Positions 32,941-42,585 of a stretch of DNA of 64,000 bases are shown here, piece by piece. A program made the position numbers and the translations under genes. Below the pieces are notes generated by a model, which was not told the DNA's origin, made no database searches, and worked only from the letters and a program-made list of their open reading frames with translations. How positions within the stretch are numbered: position 1 is the first letter of the stretch; each line of letters begins with the position of its first letter. The DNA comes from Gemmatimonadota bacterium (GTDB taxonomy: Bacteria > Gemmatimonadota > Gemmatimonadetes > Gemmatimonadales > Gemmatimonadaceae), in contig VGVM01000003.1 in assembly GCA_016874035.1 (NCBI GenBank), forward strand, positions 35,322 through 99,321, in the 5' to 3' direction.

Positions 32941-34967
32941 CAGCGGGCTCGGGGCAGCGAAAAAACGACGATCGTCGGAGCTCCCGGCCTGGCGTTCGCC
33001 CAGTAGGCGGAGGGACGTCCCGAGGCGACCGCGATGTACTGTGTGCCGGCCACCTCGTATGTGACCAGCCCACCTCCGATCGCGCCGCCGGTATTGAAGC
33101 GATACAACTCCGCGCCGTTCGCGACATTGAACGCCACGAAGTCACCGCCCAGTTCACCGGCGAACGCGAGCCCGCCGGCGGTCGTCGTCGCGGCGCCGAT
33201 CATCGGCGCGCTCGACTGGTACTTCCAGCGGACCGCCCCCGTGGAGGCATCGATCGCGGTGAGCCAGCCTTTCCACGGCGAGTCCATCACCACGCGCCCG
33301 CCGAGGTAGTTCTGGCCCGGCACGAATCGCACGCTCTCGTCGAGGTAAAACGTGGTGCACCAGTCGACCGCCGGGACGACGAGGACGTTCGCGCCCGGGT
33401 GGAACGACGGGCCGTTCCATTGGACGCCACCGAAGATGCCCGGGCAGGCGTGCGTGCCCGCCGTCGTCACGGGGGCTTCCGTGTTGAGCAGCGTGGTCAC
33501 GGGCGTCTCGAACACGCGTTTCTTCGAGTCGCGGTCCACGACGCGCAGCACGCCGTCCTTCCCGGCGGTCGCGACGAGGTTCCGCATCTGTCCGCCCACG
33601 CGCGCGCGATAGAGCGGGCTCACCTGTGTGAGGTCCCAATCGTGATCGTCGTTCGGGACCATCTGGTCATACCACGCGAGCTTGCCGGTTCGCGCGTTGA
33701 GCGCGATGAGCGAGTTCGTGTAGAGGTTGATGCCGCCGCGGATGGCTTCCGGAAAGTCGGGCGCGGGATTCGCGGCCGACACGTAGAGCACATCGTTCGC
33801 CGCGTCGAGCGCCAATGGCGTCCAGACGGCGCCACCGCCCATCGGAATCTCCGGGTTCTGCTTCCACGTCTCCGACCCGGGCTCCCCGGGGGCCGGCACG
33901 ATGTTGAAGCGCCAGACGCGCTCGCCATTGTCGGTGCGAAACGCGGCGACCCAGCCCTTCACTGCGAACTCGCTGACGGCGACGCCGATGTAGAAGAGCG
34001 AATCGTAGACGAGCGGCGCCATGGTGAAGGTCTCGCCCTTCGCAGCGTCGCCGACGCGCCGCGCCCAGAGCAGCGTGCCGCTCTGCGCGTCGAGGGCGAT
34101 CAGGTACCCGTCGGTGGTGCCGCGGATCACGCGGCCGTCCTTGATCGCGACGCCGCGGTTGTTGGCGGGGATGTTGGCCGCCAGCACCGTCCACGTGTGC
34201 CGCCACTTCTGCCGGCACGTGGCCGCGTCGATGGCGATCGTGGCGGTGTGGGTCGTGAGGTACATGGTGCCGTCGTGCACTACGGGGCCGGTCTGGAACG
34301 AACCAGGCGCGTCGACCTGGTAGAGACACGCGGGCCGCAGGCTGGCCGCGTTGCCCACATTCACCTGCGAAAGCGGCGAGTACCGCGTGCCCGCGTAGTC
34401 GCGCGTATGCATCAGCCAGTCGCGGCCGCTGGCCGGTGCGTCACGCAGGTCCGCGTCGGTGGGCCCCGTTCCGCGCGGCGCGAGCCCGCCGGCGCCGCGG
34501 ATGAACTCCGGCGCCTGTCCCCGGGCGGCGAGTCCCGCGCCGCCGGCACCGGCCGCAGCCGCCGGCGAGGCGATGCGCATCGCCCTGAGCCGCGTGCCGT
34601 CGGCGGTCAGCGCCACCTCACCGGCGGTGTGCCCGTTTTGCGACAACATGTACGCCACGACCGCGAGGTACTCGTCGTCCTTCAGCGTGGCGCCCGCATT
34701 GCGCGGCATGGTGGACTTCGTGATGTAGAAGAGGTCGTCCAGGGACTTGCCCGCGGCGGACCACTTCTGCTGGAACGCGGTGCCCACGAGGGGAATGGCG
34801 ACGCCGTCGTCGAGGCGCGCCCCATGACACGACGCGCACGCCCTGGCGTACACCTCCCGGCCGGCGTCCGATTGGGCGAGCGTGAACTGCACCTGCGCCT
34901 CGGACGGCGCGGCGCAGAGCACAACGAGCACGCCGGCCGCGATGGGGGCCTTCGCGATCCGGATCAC
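32940..34967 (-). CDS. PQQ-dependent quinoprotein dehydrogenase with N-terminal cytochrome c domain
   Basis: Signal peptide; CASCH heme motif; beta-propeller WDLTQVSPLYR..., DWCTTFY, GWLTAIDASTGAVRWKYQS. Confidence 0.88.
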   Translation of the reverse strand: MIRIAKAPIAAGVLVVLCAAPSEAQVQFTLAQSDAGREVYARACASCHGARLDDGVAIPLVGTAFQQKWSAAGKSLDDLFYITKSTMPRNAGATLKDDEYLAVVAYMLSQNGHTAGEVALTADGTRLRAMRIASPAAAAGAGGAGLAARGQAPEFIRGAGGLAPRGTGPTDADLRDAPASGRDWLMHTRDYAGTRYSPLSQVNVGNAASLRPACLYQVDAPGSFQTGPVVHDGTMYLTTHTATIAIDAATCRQKWRHTWTVLAANIPANNRGVAIKDGRVIRGTTDGYLIALDAQSGTLLWARRVGDAAKGETFTMAPLVYDSLFYIGVAVSEFAVKGWVAAFRTDNGERVWRFNIVPAPGEPGSETWKQNPEIPMGGGAVWTPLALDAANDVLYVSAANPAPDFPEAIRGGINLYTNSLIALNARTGKLAWYDQMVPNDDHDWDLTQVSPLYRARVGGQMRNLVATAGKDGVLRVVDRDSKKRVFETPVTTLLNTEAPVTTAGTHACPGIFGGVQWNGPSFHPGANVLVVPAVDWCTTFYLDESVRFVPGQNYLGGRVVMDSPWKGWLTAIDASTGAVRWKYQSSAPMIGAATTTAGGLAFAGELGGDFVAFNVANGAELYRFNTGGAIGGGLVTYEVAGTQYIAVASGRPSAYWANARPGAPTIVVFSLPRAR

Positions 34968-35449
34968 TGGATTAGCGCCCCTCCCGGGGGCTTCTTCGCC
35001 GCCGGGGGTGTCGGCGGTTCCGTGGGGTCGCGCCCGTCGCGGGGCGCGCCCGTGCCCGACGATCCCATGAAGATCTTGCGTCCGTCCGCAAAGGTGATGT
35101 TGCGGCCGTTGGCGCGCTTCAGCGAATGGTCCTTCGTCTGGTATCCGTCGACGATGATCTCGGTGCCGTACGCAAGCGACTCACGCTTCAGGCCGCGACG
35201 CAGGAGGGTGTTCGGCGTTCCGCCCTCTACCATCCAGACCTCCTTCGCGCCGGCCTGGTTGACGTGCTCCAGGTGAATCCACGTGTGCGGGTTCACCCAC
35301 TCGAGCTTCACGACCTTCCCCTGCAGGCGCAGTGGCGCATTCGGGTCGAACTCGGCGCCGAAGGCGTGGTGTGCATTGAGCGGGGCGCTCGGAACGAGGA
35401 GCAGCGCGGCCGCGATCACGAGCGCGAATGTTCGACGCATGACAGTCAC
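34964..35449 (-). CDS. Secreted DUF6152-like protein
   Basis: Signal peptide; HHAFGAEFDPNAPLRLQGKVVKLEWVNPHTWIHLE. Confidence 0.7.
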   Translation of the reverse strand: MTVMRRTFALVIAAALLLVPSAPLNAHHAFGAEFDPNAPLRLQGKVVKLEWVNPHTWIHLEHVNQAGAKEVWMVEGGTPNTLLRRGLKRESLAYGTEIIVDGYQTKDHSLKRANGRNITFADGRKIFMGSSGTGAPRDGRDPTEPPTPPAAKKPPGGALIQ

Positions 35450-36546
35450 TCCTTGGGATTGGGCTTTTTCACGGCGGACGAGTCGCGCTCCATCGCGCGC
35501 GCGCCGCTCAGGATGTTCGACAACGCGTAGTTGCCTTCATGACAGGCGTACTCGTAGATCTGTTCGTCCATCCTGATCATCGGGAGTTCCCCGCTCCACG
35601 GCGCCGTGAAGTTGAGCGGGTCGTTCACGGTGAAGCGGTAGAGGATCACGTTGGGGCGGGTGAGGTGAAACCGTTCGGTCACGCGAAGGCTGTCGGTGGC
35701 GCCGAACGCGGCATTCAGGAAGACGCTCTGCGACAGCACCTGCAGCGGGTGGACGTTCGAGGTCTCCACCACGAGGGTGTCGCCTTCCCACCGCCCCCAC
35801 GACACGCCCATCCACGGCCGCACGTCAGTTGACGTCGGCGTGGGCCTTCCCATCCGGATGGTCCGCACGTCATGGACCATCTCCGTCATGATCATGACGT
35901 GGTCCTTCGTCTGGACGATGGTGTAGTTGTTGTTGTAGAACGCATTGGGAATCATCGGCGGGCCCGCGTTCGAACCGAAGGACATGAGGCAGCGCTCGGC
36001 GAGCGGACGATTCTCGGGGTTGTCGTACTGGCCGAACCCGCGGTTCCGCGCGGCGCGCTGCTGCGCCCACGCGCGAGCCGCCGGCGTCAGCGCCGGCAAG
36101 CGACCATTGGCGGGGCTCACGATGATGGAACTGCGGAACTCGCCGTTCACGAAGGCAACGTGGTCGCCGGCGTCAATGAAGAAGTAGTTGTAACCGCCAA
36201 CGTTTCCAGCGGCGCCCGTGGAGCCGTCCCCCCCCTTGGGCGGCGGCGGCCGGTTCGGATCGATCGCCCGGTCGCCCGATTCCTTGACGTCAGCGCGCCC
36301 CTTCTCGAGTGCAGCCGCCTGCTCACGCGTGAGGGCGCGCGCCTGGCCGGCGGCGCGTTCGAGAGGCGTCATGGTCGCGTTCGACCAGTTGCCCTGAAGG
36401 TCGGGGCGGCCGTCGGGAGTGCGGGGCAGCGTGCTCGCGGGCCGCGCCGCCGTCGCGCGCGCCGGCGCCTGCGCTGCCGCGTGGTTCGCCGTCGCCAGCA
36501 GGACGAGTCCGGCAAGGGCGCTGAAGCTGGCTCGGTGGATCGGCAT
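35446..36546 (-). CDS. Secreted protein of the PDLxGxW / GRWEGDTLVV type
   Basis: Signal peptide; RTPDGRPDLQGNWSN; WGRWEGDTLVVETSNVHP; FTAPWSGELPM. Confidence 0.6.
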   Translation of the reverse strand: MPIHRASFSALAGLVLLATANHAAAQAPARATAARPASTLPRTPDGRPDLQGNWSNATMTPLERAAGQARALTREQAAALEKGRADVKESGDRAIDPNRPPPPKGGDGSTGAAGNVGGYNYFFIDAGDHVAFVNGEFRSSIIVSPANGRLPALTPAARAWAQQRAARNRGFGQYDNPENRPLAERCLMSFGSNAGPPMIPNAFYNNNYTIVQTKDHVMIMTEMVHDVRTIRMGRPTPTSTDVRPWMGVSWGRWEGDTLVVETSNVHPLQVLSQSVFLNAAFGATDSLRVTERFHLTRPNVILYRFTVNDPLNFTAPWSGELPMIRMDEQIYEYACHEGNYALSNILSGARAMERDSSAVKKPNPKE

Positions 36547-36554
36547 GAGAATCC

Positions 36555-38564
36555 TCACGGCTTGGCGGGAGGGGGTGTCGTGACCGGACGTTTGCGCAGG
36601 TGACCGTACAACAGTTCCTCGACAAACTCGACGCACTTGAACTGGCCGAGCCGCGCGTCGGGGTCCACGTCGCGATAGAGGGTCGTGCGGATTGTCCAGG
36701 GTCGGGTGAAGGTCTGGGGATCCTCCATCGTCGCTTCGTAGCGGATGTGATCGGGACCCGCCATCGTCCAGCGCTCGGTCACCTTGAGCGCCTCGGAGTG
36801 ATGGTTGCCTGCGCGGTCGAACCAGGTTTCCGCGTTGAATCCGCTCACCGCGACGACAAAGGTGTCACCCTCCCACCGGCCGACGGACTGGCCCATCCAG
36901 CTGTCCACTTCCGGGGGACCGGGATCCTTCAACAGGATGTTGCGGGTGGCACCCGCGTATTCATATGAGATGAAGAACGCCGACGTGCTCTGGAACACCT
37001 GGAACGGAAAGGGCATGTAATTCGCGCGCGGCACTCCCGGCAGGTAGCACTTGATCTCGGGGTCGCGCGAGAGCCAGTTGGCACGATTCTCGTTCCGCCT
37101 GGCGAGCGCAGCCGGCGTGTAGGGAATCTTCCCGCCGCCGACGATCCCGCGTCCTGATGGCACAGATCCCACGGCGCCGAGCGCCACAACCTCAGCCGCG
37201 GGAACCGGCACGACGGGTCCCTCGCGCCACGCCAACGCGCCACGCGCATTGTGCGGCTCGATGTCGTAGTGGTCGTTGCCGAATGCGCGCCAGATCCCGT
37301 TCATGTCCGGCTTGCCGTTCGAGAGGCGCGGGACGCCGCGCGCGGGCTGCATTGCCGGGGGGAGCCCAGCCGGCCTCGCCGCGGGCCGTGCGGCGGGTGC
37401 CTTGAACGCCGATGCTTGTCTGGCGACCACGGAGAGGAGGTCGCCCATCGTGGCGCTCATATCCACCAAGTGCATGCCCCACTGCGCCCGGGTCGCCGTC
37501 CCGGGCGCGCCCATGTCGCCCGGTATGTCGTCGGCGCGGGGGTCGGCGGGATCGCCGTGCACGGTGAGCACCAGCCGCGAGCCGAGGGAATCGGCCACGC
37601 ACTCGCCACTGACGAGGCCGGGAACGCTCACGAACTGCGTCGTGACCTGCGGATCCGTGCGCACCCACCGGTACGCCGTCGTCGCCGTGCGCTCGAAGAT
37701 GCTCGGCGCCGCGCTGAAGTAGCTGTGGAGGCCGCGACTGCCACCGGACAGGGCGGCGGGATTCGTGCACGCGGCCTGCATGCCCGGCGTGGTCACGCGC
37801 CCGAACAATGCGCGGCCGGACGGAGGCACGGTACTGCGAAACGAGACGAACGAAACGACACAACCCGTCTGGCCATCTCGCCGGCAGAGCGGCATCGACT
37901 GGAACGAGCCGCCGAGATCCTTGCCGACCGGCACGGGAATGTTGGCGCCGATGAGGAGCGCGGAGACGACCAGCGATTGCGCCGACTTGCCGTCGATCTC
38001 CCACCGGATGAGTTCGTCAAGGAGGTACGCTCCCTGCGAGTGCCCGATGAGGACGACGCCGCGGCCCTTGTTGTCGTTGGCGAGGTAATGGTTCCATGCG
38101 GCGAGCACGTCGTCATAGTTCGTGCCGCGGCTCATCGAGATGCCGCTGTTCGGCGAGCTGAACATCCGGCCGAGGCCGGCAACGGTCACCTGTCGATAGA
38201 GGGGCGCAAACCGACGGCAGATGGAACCGAAGCGTGCAAACTGTGATCGTACGACGTCCCGCTCTTCATCGCCGGCCTGCATGTCGCTGTACGTGCCGGT
38301 GTCGCGCGAAACGGTCGGATAGACATAGAAGCAGTCGACGGCCGGCGCGGCTGTCGCGGCCCACCGTTCGGCCTTGCGGGTGCCGTCCGCCGAGAGGATC
38401 GTCGTCGAGAGATCGACGGAACAGGCATCGGTGCGGCCCGGCCGGCAGAGCCACGCCTCGGGTCTGGCGTACGACACGGAATCCTGCGCGAACACCGCGA
38501 CCGACGCGAAGACGAGGATCATCGGGGCGTGGGGATGATGGGGGGGGCGTGCCCGTTGCTGCAT
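36555..38564 (-). CDS. Secreted fusion: DUF3089 alpha/beta-hydrolase-like domain plus PDLxGxW-type domain
   Basis: N-terminal PEAWLCRPGRTDACSVDLSTTIL... with GHSQGAYLL; C-terminal LSNGKPDMNGIWRAF...VGRWEGDTFVVAVSGFN...FTRPWTIRTTLYRD. Confidence 0.65.
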   Translation of the reverse strand: MQQRARPPHHPHAPMILVFASVAVFAQDSVSYARPEAWLCRPGRTDACSVDLSTTILSADGTRKAERWAATAAPAVDCFYVYPTVSRDTGTYSDMQAGDEERDVVRSQFARFGSICRRFAPLYRQVTVAGLGRMFSSPNSGISMSRGTNYDDVLAAWNHYLANDNKGRGVVLIGHSQGAYLLDELIRWEIDGKSAQSLVVSALLIGANIPVPVGKDLGGSFQSMPLCRRDGQTGCVVSFVSFRSTVPPSGRALFGRVTTPGMQAACTNPAALSGGSRGLHSYFSAAPSIFERTATTAYRWVRTDPQVTTQFVSVPGLVSGECVADSLGSRLVLTVHGDPADPRADDIPGDMGAPGTATRAQWGMHLVDMSATMGDLLSVVARQASAFKAPAARPAARPAGLPPAMQPARGVPRLSNGKPDMNGIWRAFGNDHYDIEPHNARGALAWREGPVVPVPAAEVVALGAVGSVPSGRGIVGGGKIPYTPAALARRNENRANWLSRDPEIKCYLPGVPRANYMPFPFQVFQSTSAFFISYEYAGATRNILLKDPGPPEVDSWMGQSVGRWEGDTFVVAVSGFNAETWFDRAGNHHSEALKVTERWTMAGPDHIRYEATMEDPQTFTRPWTIRTTLYRDVDPDARLGQFKCVEFVEELLYGHLRKRPVTTPPPAKP

Positions 38565-38748
38565 GAAGATCAGAAGCGGAGGCGCGGGGCGCCAGTGGGC
38601 GCGCCATTATTCGCATCGCTGGGCTGACCGACGCCTGTGCTCGTGGCGGGCTTCCGCCTAACAGGAGCACCGCACGATGCCACCGTCACGACGAGGGGGC
38701 ATCACGGCACAATTGCACGCCGTACCAGCCTATTGCAGGCCCCCGTCC

Positions 38749-40149
38749 CTACGCGTGCACCATCCGTCCCATGGCATCCAGCGTCGCCTCGGCGATCGCC
38801 TCGGACAGCGTCGGATGCGCGTGGATCGCCAGCTCGATCTCCTCGACCGTGAACTCGTTCTCGCGCGCCACGGCGAGCTCGTGGATCATCTCCGTCGCGT
38901 GCGCGCCCACGATGTGCGCGCCGAGGATCTCGCCGTACTTGGCGTCGCGTATGATCTTCACGAATCCTTCCGTCTCGCCTGACGTCCGCGCGCGGCCATT
39001 CGCGCTGAACGGGAACTTGCCGACCTTGTAGTCGATCTTCTTCTCCTTCACCTGCGCCTCGGTGAGGCCGATGCTCGCGACCTCCGGGTGGCAGTACGTC
39101 GCGTTCGGCACGTTCCCGTAGTTGAGCGGGTGGAACTTGTGCCCGGCAATCACCTCGGCGACGATCATCCCCTCGCGCTCGCCCTTGTGCGCCAGCATCG
39201 GCGGGCCCGCGACGTCGCCGATCGCATAGACGCCCTTCACGCTGGTCTCCATGCGCTCGTTGATCTTGATGAACCCACGGTCGGTCATCGCGACGCCGAG
39301 CTCCTTGAGCCCGATCCCATCCGTCACCGCCTGCCGCCCGGTCGCGACCAGCACGACGTCCACCTCGATCTCCTGCTTCGCGCCCTTCTCCTCGACGCCC
39401 AGCTTCACGCTCGACTTGCCCACCTTCGCGCTCGTGAGCTTCGCGCCCGCCATTACATCAATACCGCGCTTCTTGAACGAGCGCGCGACTTCGCTCGACG
39501 AATCCGCATCTTCGAGCGGCAGGATCGCCGCCATCGCCTCGATCAAGTACACCTTGCTGCCGAATGCGTTGAACACGTCCGCGAACTCGCAGCCTACCGC
39601 GCCGGCGCCGACAATCGCGATCGTCTTGGGCGCCTTCTCGAGCACCAGCGCCTCATCCGAAGAAATCACCGTCGTCTTGTTGAGCTCGAGCCCCGCCTGC
39701 GGCAGCCCCTTCACGCGCGAGCCGGTCGAGATCACCACGCCCTTGGTCGCCGTGTGCGTTTCGGTCTTGCCGTCGGCCGTGACCTTCACCGACTTGCCCG
39801 CGCCGAGCACGCCGGTGCCCTTGATCCACGTGATCTTGTTCTTCTTGAACAGGAACTCGACGCCCTTCGAGTTCTTGCTGCTCACGTCGCGCGAACGCTT
39901 CATCGCGACGCCGTAGTCGGTCTTCACCTCGCCGACGTTGACGCCGAACTCGGCGGCATGCTTCACACGATTCGCCAGGTTCGCCGCCTCGAGCAGCGCC
40001 TTCGCAGGTATGCAGCCCCAGAGTACGCAGGTACCGCCCAGGCCTTCCTTCTCGACGACAGCCGTGTTGAGGCCGAGCTGCGCGCAGCGGATCGCGCCCA
40101 CATAGCCGGCCGGGCCGCCGCCGAGAAAAATCACGTCGAAGGAGGACAT
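38749..40149 (-). CDS. lpdA: Dihydrolipoyl dehydrogenase
   Basis: FLGGGPAGYVGAIRCAQLG; disulfide motif GGTCVLWGCIP; HAHPTLSEAIAEA. Confidence 0.92.
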   Translation of the reverse strand: MSSFDVIFLGGGPAGYVGAIRCAQLGLNTAVVEKEGLGGTCVLWGCIPAKALLEAANLANRVKHAAEFGVNVGEVKTDYGVAMKRSRDVSSKNSKGVEFLFKKNKITWIKGTGVLGAGKSVKVTADGKTETHTATKGVVISTGSRVKGLPQAGLELNKTTVISSDEALVLEKAPKTIAIVGAGAVGCEFADVFNAFGSKVYLIEAMAAILPLEDADSSSEVARSFKKRGIDVMAGAKLTSAKVGKSSVKLGVEEKGAKQEIEVDVVLVATGRQAVTDGIGLKELGVAMTDRGFIKINERMETSVKGVYAIGDVAGPPMLAHKGEREGMIVAEVIAGHKFHPLNYGNVPNATYCHPEVASIGLTEAQVKEKKIDYKVGKFPFSANGRARTSGETEGFVKIIRDAKYGEILGAHIVGAHATEMIHELAVARENEFTVEEIELAIHAHPTLSEAIAEATLDAMGRMVHA

Positions 40150-40172
40150 GAGAAGGGAGTGAGGTAAGTAGG

Positions 40173-40249
40173 AGGTAGTAGGTAGTAGGTAGTAGATAGT
40201 AGGTAGTAGTTACCACTACCTACTATCTACTACCTACTACCTACTATCT
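40173..40249. repeat. Near-perfect 35-bp inverted repeat (7-nt loop) built of TAGTAGG-type 7-mers
   Basis: Arms AGGTAGTAGGTAGTAGGTAGTAGATAGTAGGTAGT (40173-40207) and ACTACCTACTATCTACTACCTACTACCTACTATCT (40215-40249), one mismatch. Confidence 0.9.
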
Positions 40250-40259
40250 GTTACCTGTC

Positions 40260-41543
40260 TCAATACGCCAACATCAAAGGATTCTCGATCATCCGCCGCA
40301 GCGTCTGCAGGAACTTCGCTCCCACCGCGCCGTCAATCACGCGATGGTCACAACTCATCGTCACGCGGATCTTCTTCCGGAACTGCACGGACCCGTCGGC
40401 GGCACGAACCGGCTTTTCATCCATCGCCCCGATCGCCAGGATGCCGCACTCGGGCGGATTGATGATCGCCGTGAACTGGTCAACCTGCATCATGCCAAGG
40501 TTGCTCACGCTGAACGTCGAGCCCGTGAACTCCTCGGGCTTGAGCTTCCGCTCGCGCGCGCGCTGCGCCAGCGACCGTGCTTCCATGCTGATCTCGGCCA
40601 GCCCCTTTGTGTTCGCGTCGAAGATCACCGGCACGATCAGGCCGTCGTCGGTCGCGACCGCCATGCCGAGGTGTACGCGGCTCCAATAGCGGATGTGATC
40701 GCCGAGCCAGTGTGCGTTGACCTCCGGGTGCACCGCAAGCGCGGTCGCCACGGATTTCAGGATGATGTCGTTGAACGAAACCTTGTACTGGTCACCGAGC
40801 GCGGCCATCGCCGTGCGCATTTCCGCCGCGCGCTCGAGGTCGAACTCCGCGGTGAGGTAGAAGGTTGGGATCGGGCCGATGGACTCGCCGAGCCGGCGCG
40901 CGATGGTCTTCCGGATCTGCGTGAGCGCGACGTCGGAATAATCCGCGCCGGGCTGCGGGGCAGGCACAGCGCGCGGAGCCGCAGCAGGGCGCGAAGGACC
41001 GGCGGCAACCGCGGCCTCAATGTCGCGCTTGATGATTCGTCCGCCCGGCCCCGACCCCTGAACCGCGCCGAGGTCCACGCCCTTGTCGCCGGCAATTCGG
41101 CGCGCGAGCGGGGATGCGAGCGAGCGGCCTGACGTCGTGACAGCCGCGGCCATCGGTGCGGGCGCCGGCGCAGGGGCCGCCGGCGCGCTCGGGGCGGCAG
41201 GAGCCGGCGCCGCCGCCACAACAGGTGCAGCCGCAGGCGCGGCAGCAGGCGCGGGCGTCGAAGCGCCGCCGCCTGCACCGGCCACCAACGCCGAGATGTC
41301 CTCGTCCTTCGCCGCGATCACGCCGACAAGCGATCCGACTGGCGTCGTCGCGCCCTCGGCGATCAAGCGTTTGCGCAGTACGCCTTCACCCCGCGCAACC
41401 AGCTCCATGATCGCCTTGTCGGTCTCAACCTCGGCGAGCACGTCGCCGGACTTCACGGCGTCGCCTTCGTTCTTGACCCACTTCGCCAGGCGCCCTTCTT
41501 CCATCGTCGGGCTGAGCGCCTCCATGAATACTTTCGTCGCCAT
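40260..41543 (-). CDS. pdhC: Pyruvate dehydrogenase E2, dihydrolipoamide acetyltransferase
   Basis: Lipoyl domain VETDKAIMEL; Ala/Pro linker; E3-binding ASPLARRIAGDKGVDL; catalytic SCDHRVIDGAVG. Confidence 0.93.
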   Translation of the reverse strand: MATKVFMEALSPTMEEGRLAKWVKNEGDAVKSGDVLAEVETDKAIMELVARGEGVLRKRLIAEGATTPVGSLVGVIAAKDEDISALVAGAGGGASTPAPAAAPAAAPVVAAAPAPAAPSAPAAPAPAPAPMAAAVTTSGRSLASPLARRIAGDKGVDLGAVQGSGPGGRIIKRDIEAAVAAGPSRPAAAPRAVPAPQPGADYSDVALTQIRKTIARRLGESIGPIPTFYLTAEFDLERAAEMRTAMAALGDQYKVSFNDIILKSVATALAVHPEVNAHWLGDHIRYWSRVHLGMAVATDDGLIVPVIFDANTKGLAEISMEARSLAQRARERKLKPEEFTGSTFSVSNLGMMQVDQFTAIINPPECGILAIGAMDEKPVRAADGSVQFRKKIRVTMSCDHRVIDGAVGAKFLQTLRRMIENPLMLAY

Positions 41544-41546
41544 CGG

Positions 41547-42530
41547 TCAGGCCTCGATGTACATGACTTTCTTCACCGCGCCGATCGTTTTCGCCAGGTC
41601 CGGCTTGGCCGCCTTCTCGATCGCCTTCGCGTACGGCATCGGCACGTCGGCCTGATGCACGCGCAGCACCGGCGCGTCGAGATGGTCGAAGCAGTCGCGC
41701 TGGATGTAGTCCACCACCTGCGCGCCGATCCCACACACTTCCCAGCCTTCTTCGAGCACGACCGCGCGGTTGGTCTTCTTCACGCTCGCGGTGATGGCAT
41801 CCACATCCATCGGCCGGATCGTGCGGAGGTCCACCACATCGAGCCGGATGCCTTCCTTCGCGAGCGTGTCGGCCGCCTGCATCGCGACCAGCGCCATCTT
41901 GCCGCTCGTGATGATCGAGCAGTGATCGCCCTCGCGCTTCAGCTCGGCTTTGCCGAGCGGGATGATGTAATCCTCGTCCGGCACTTCGCCCTTCGTGTTG
42001 TAGAGCATTTCGCCCTCCAGCACGACGACCGGGTTGTCATCGCGGATCGCGGCCTTCAGTAGGCCCTTGGCGTCATATGGCGTGCCCGGCGCAACGACCT
42101 TGAGTCCGGGGATGTGCGCAAGCCACGATTCCCACGCCTGCGAGTGTTGCGCGGACAGCTGCAGCGCCGCGCCGTTCGGCCCGCGGAAGACGATCGGCAT
42201 CGGGAACTGGCCGCCGGACATGTAGAGCATCTTCGCGGCCGCGTTCACCACCTGGTCGAGTGCGAGCAGCGCGAAGTTCCAGGTCATGAACTCGACCACC
42301 GGCCGCAGCCCGACCATCGCGGCCCCCACACCGACGCCGGAGAATCCGAGTTCCGTAATCGGCGTGTCCACGACCCGCATCTCGCCGAACTCCTCGAGCA
42401 GGCCCTTCGACACCTTGTAGGCGCCGTTGTACACGCCGACTTCCTCGCCCATGAGGAAGACGCGGTCGTCGCGGTGCATTTCCTCGCGCAGTGCGGCGTT
42501 CAGCGCGTCGCGGTAGGTGATCACCGGCAT
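41547..42530 (-). CDS. pdhB: Pyruvate dehydrogenase E1 component beta subunit
   Basis: MPVITYRDALNAALREEMHRDDRVFLMGEEVGVYNGAYKVSKGL. Confidence 0.93.
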   Translation of the reverse strand: MPVITYRDALNAALREEMHRDDRVFLMGEEVGVYNGAYKVSKGLLEEFGEMRVVDTPITELGFSGVGVGAAMVGLRPVVEFMTWNFALLALDQVVNAAAKMLYMSGGQFPMPIVFRGPNGAALQLSAQHSQAWESWLAHIPGLKVVAPGTPYDAKGLLKAAIRDDNPVVVLEGEMLYNTKGEVPDEDYIIPLGKAELKREGDHCSIITSGKMALVAMQAADTLAKEGIRLDVVDLRTIRPMDVDAITASVKKTNRAVVLEEGWEVCGIGAQVVDYIQRDCFDHLDAPVLRVHQADVPMPYAKAIEKAAKPDLAKTIGAVKKVMYIEA

Positions 42531-42585
42531 GCCCCACCTCCCACCGACGCCCGACCACCGACCACCCAACCCTCGTAGTTGCCGT

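Noticed and set aside
33399-35276. 625-aa plus-strand ORF opposite the PQQ dehydrogenase
   Set aside because: Antisense shadow; PQQ dehydrogenase has clear heme and propeller motifs.
40173-40249. Possible CRISPR array from regular short repeats
   Set aside because: Units are 7 bp and contiguous with no spacers; structure is one palindrome.
40930-41290. Ala/Pro-rich plus-strand ORFs over pdhC
   Set aside because: Reverse of the flexible Ala/Pro linker of E2; expected for this enzyme.
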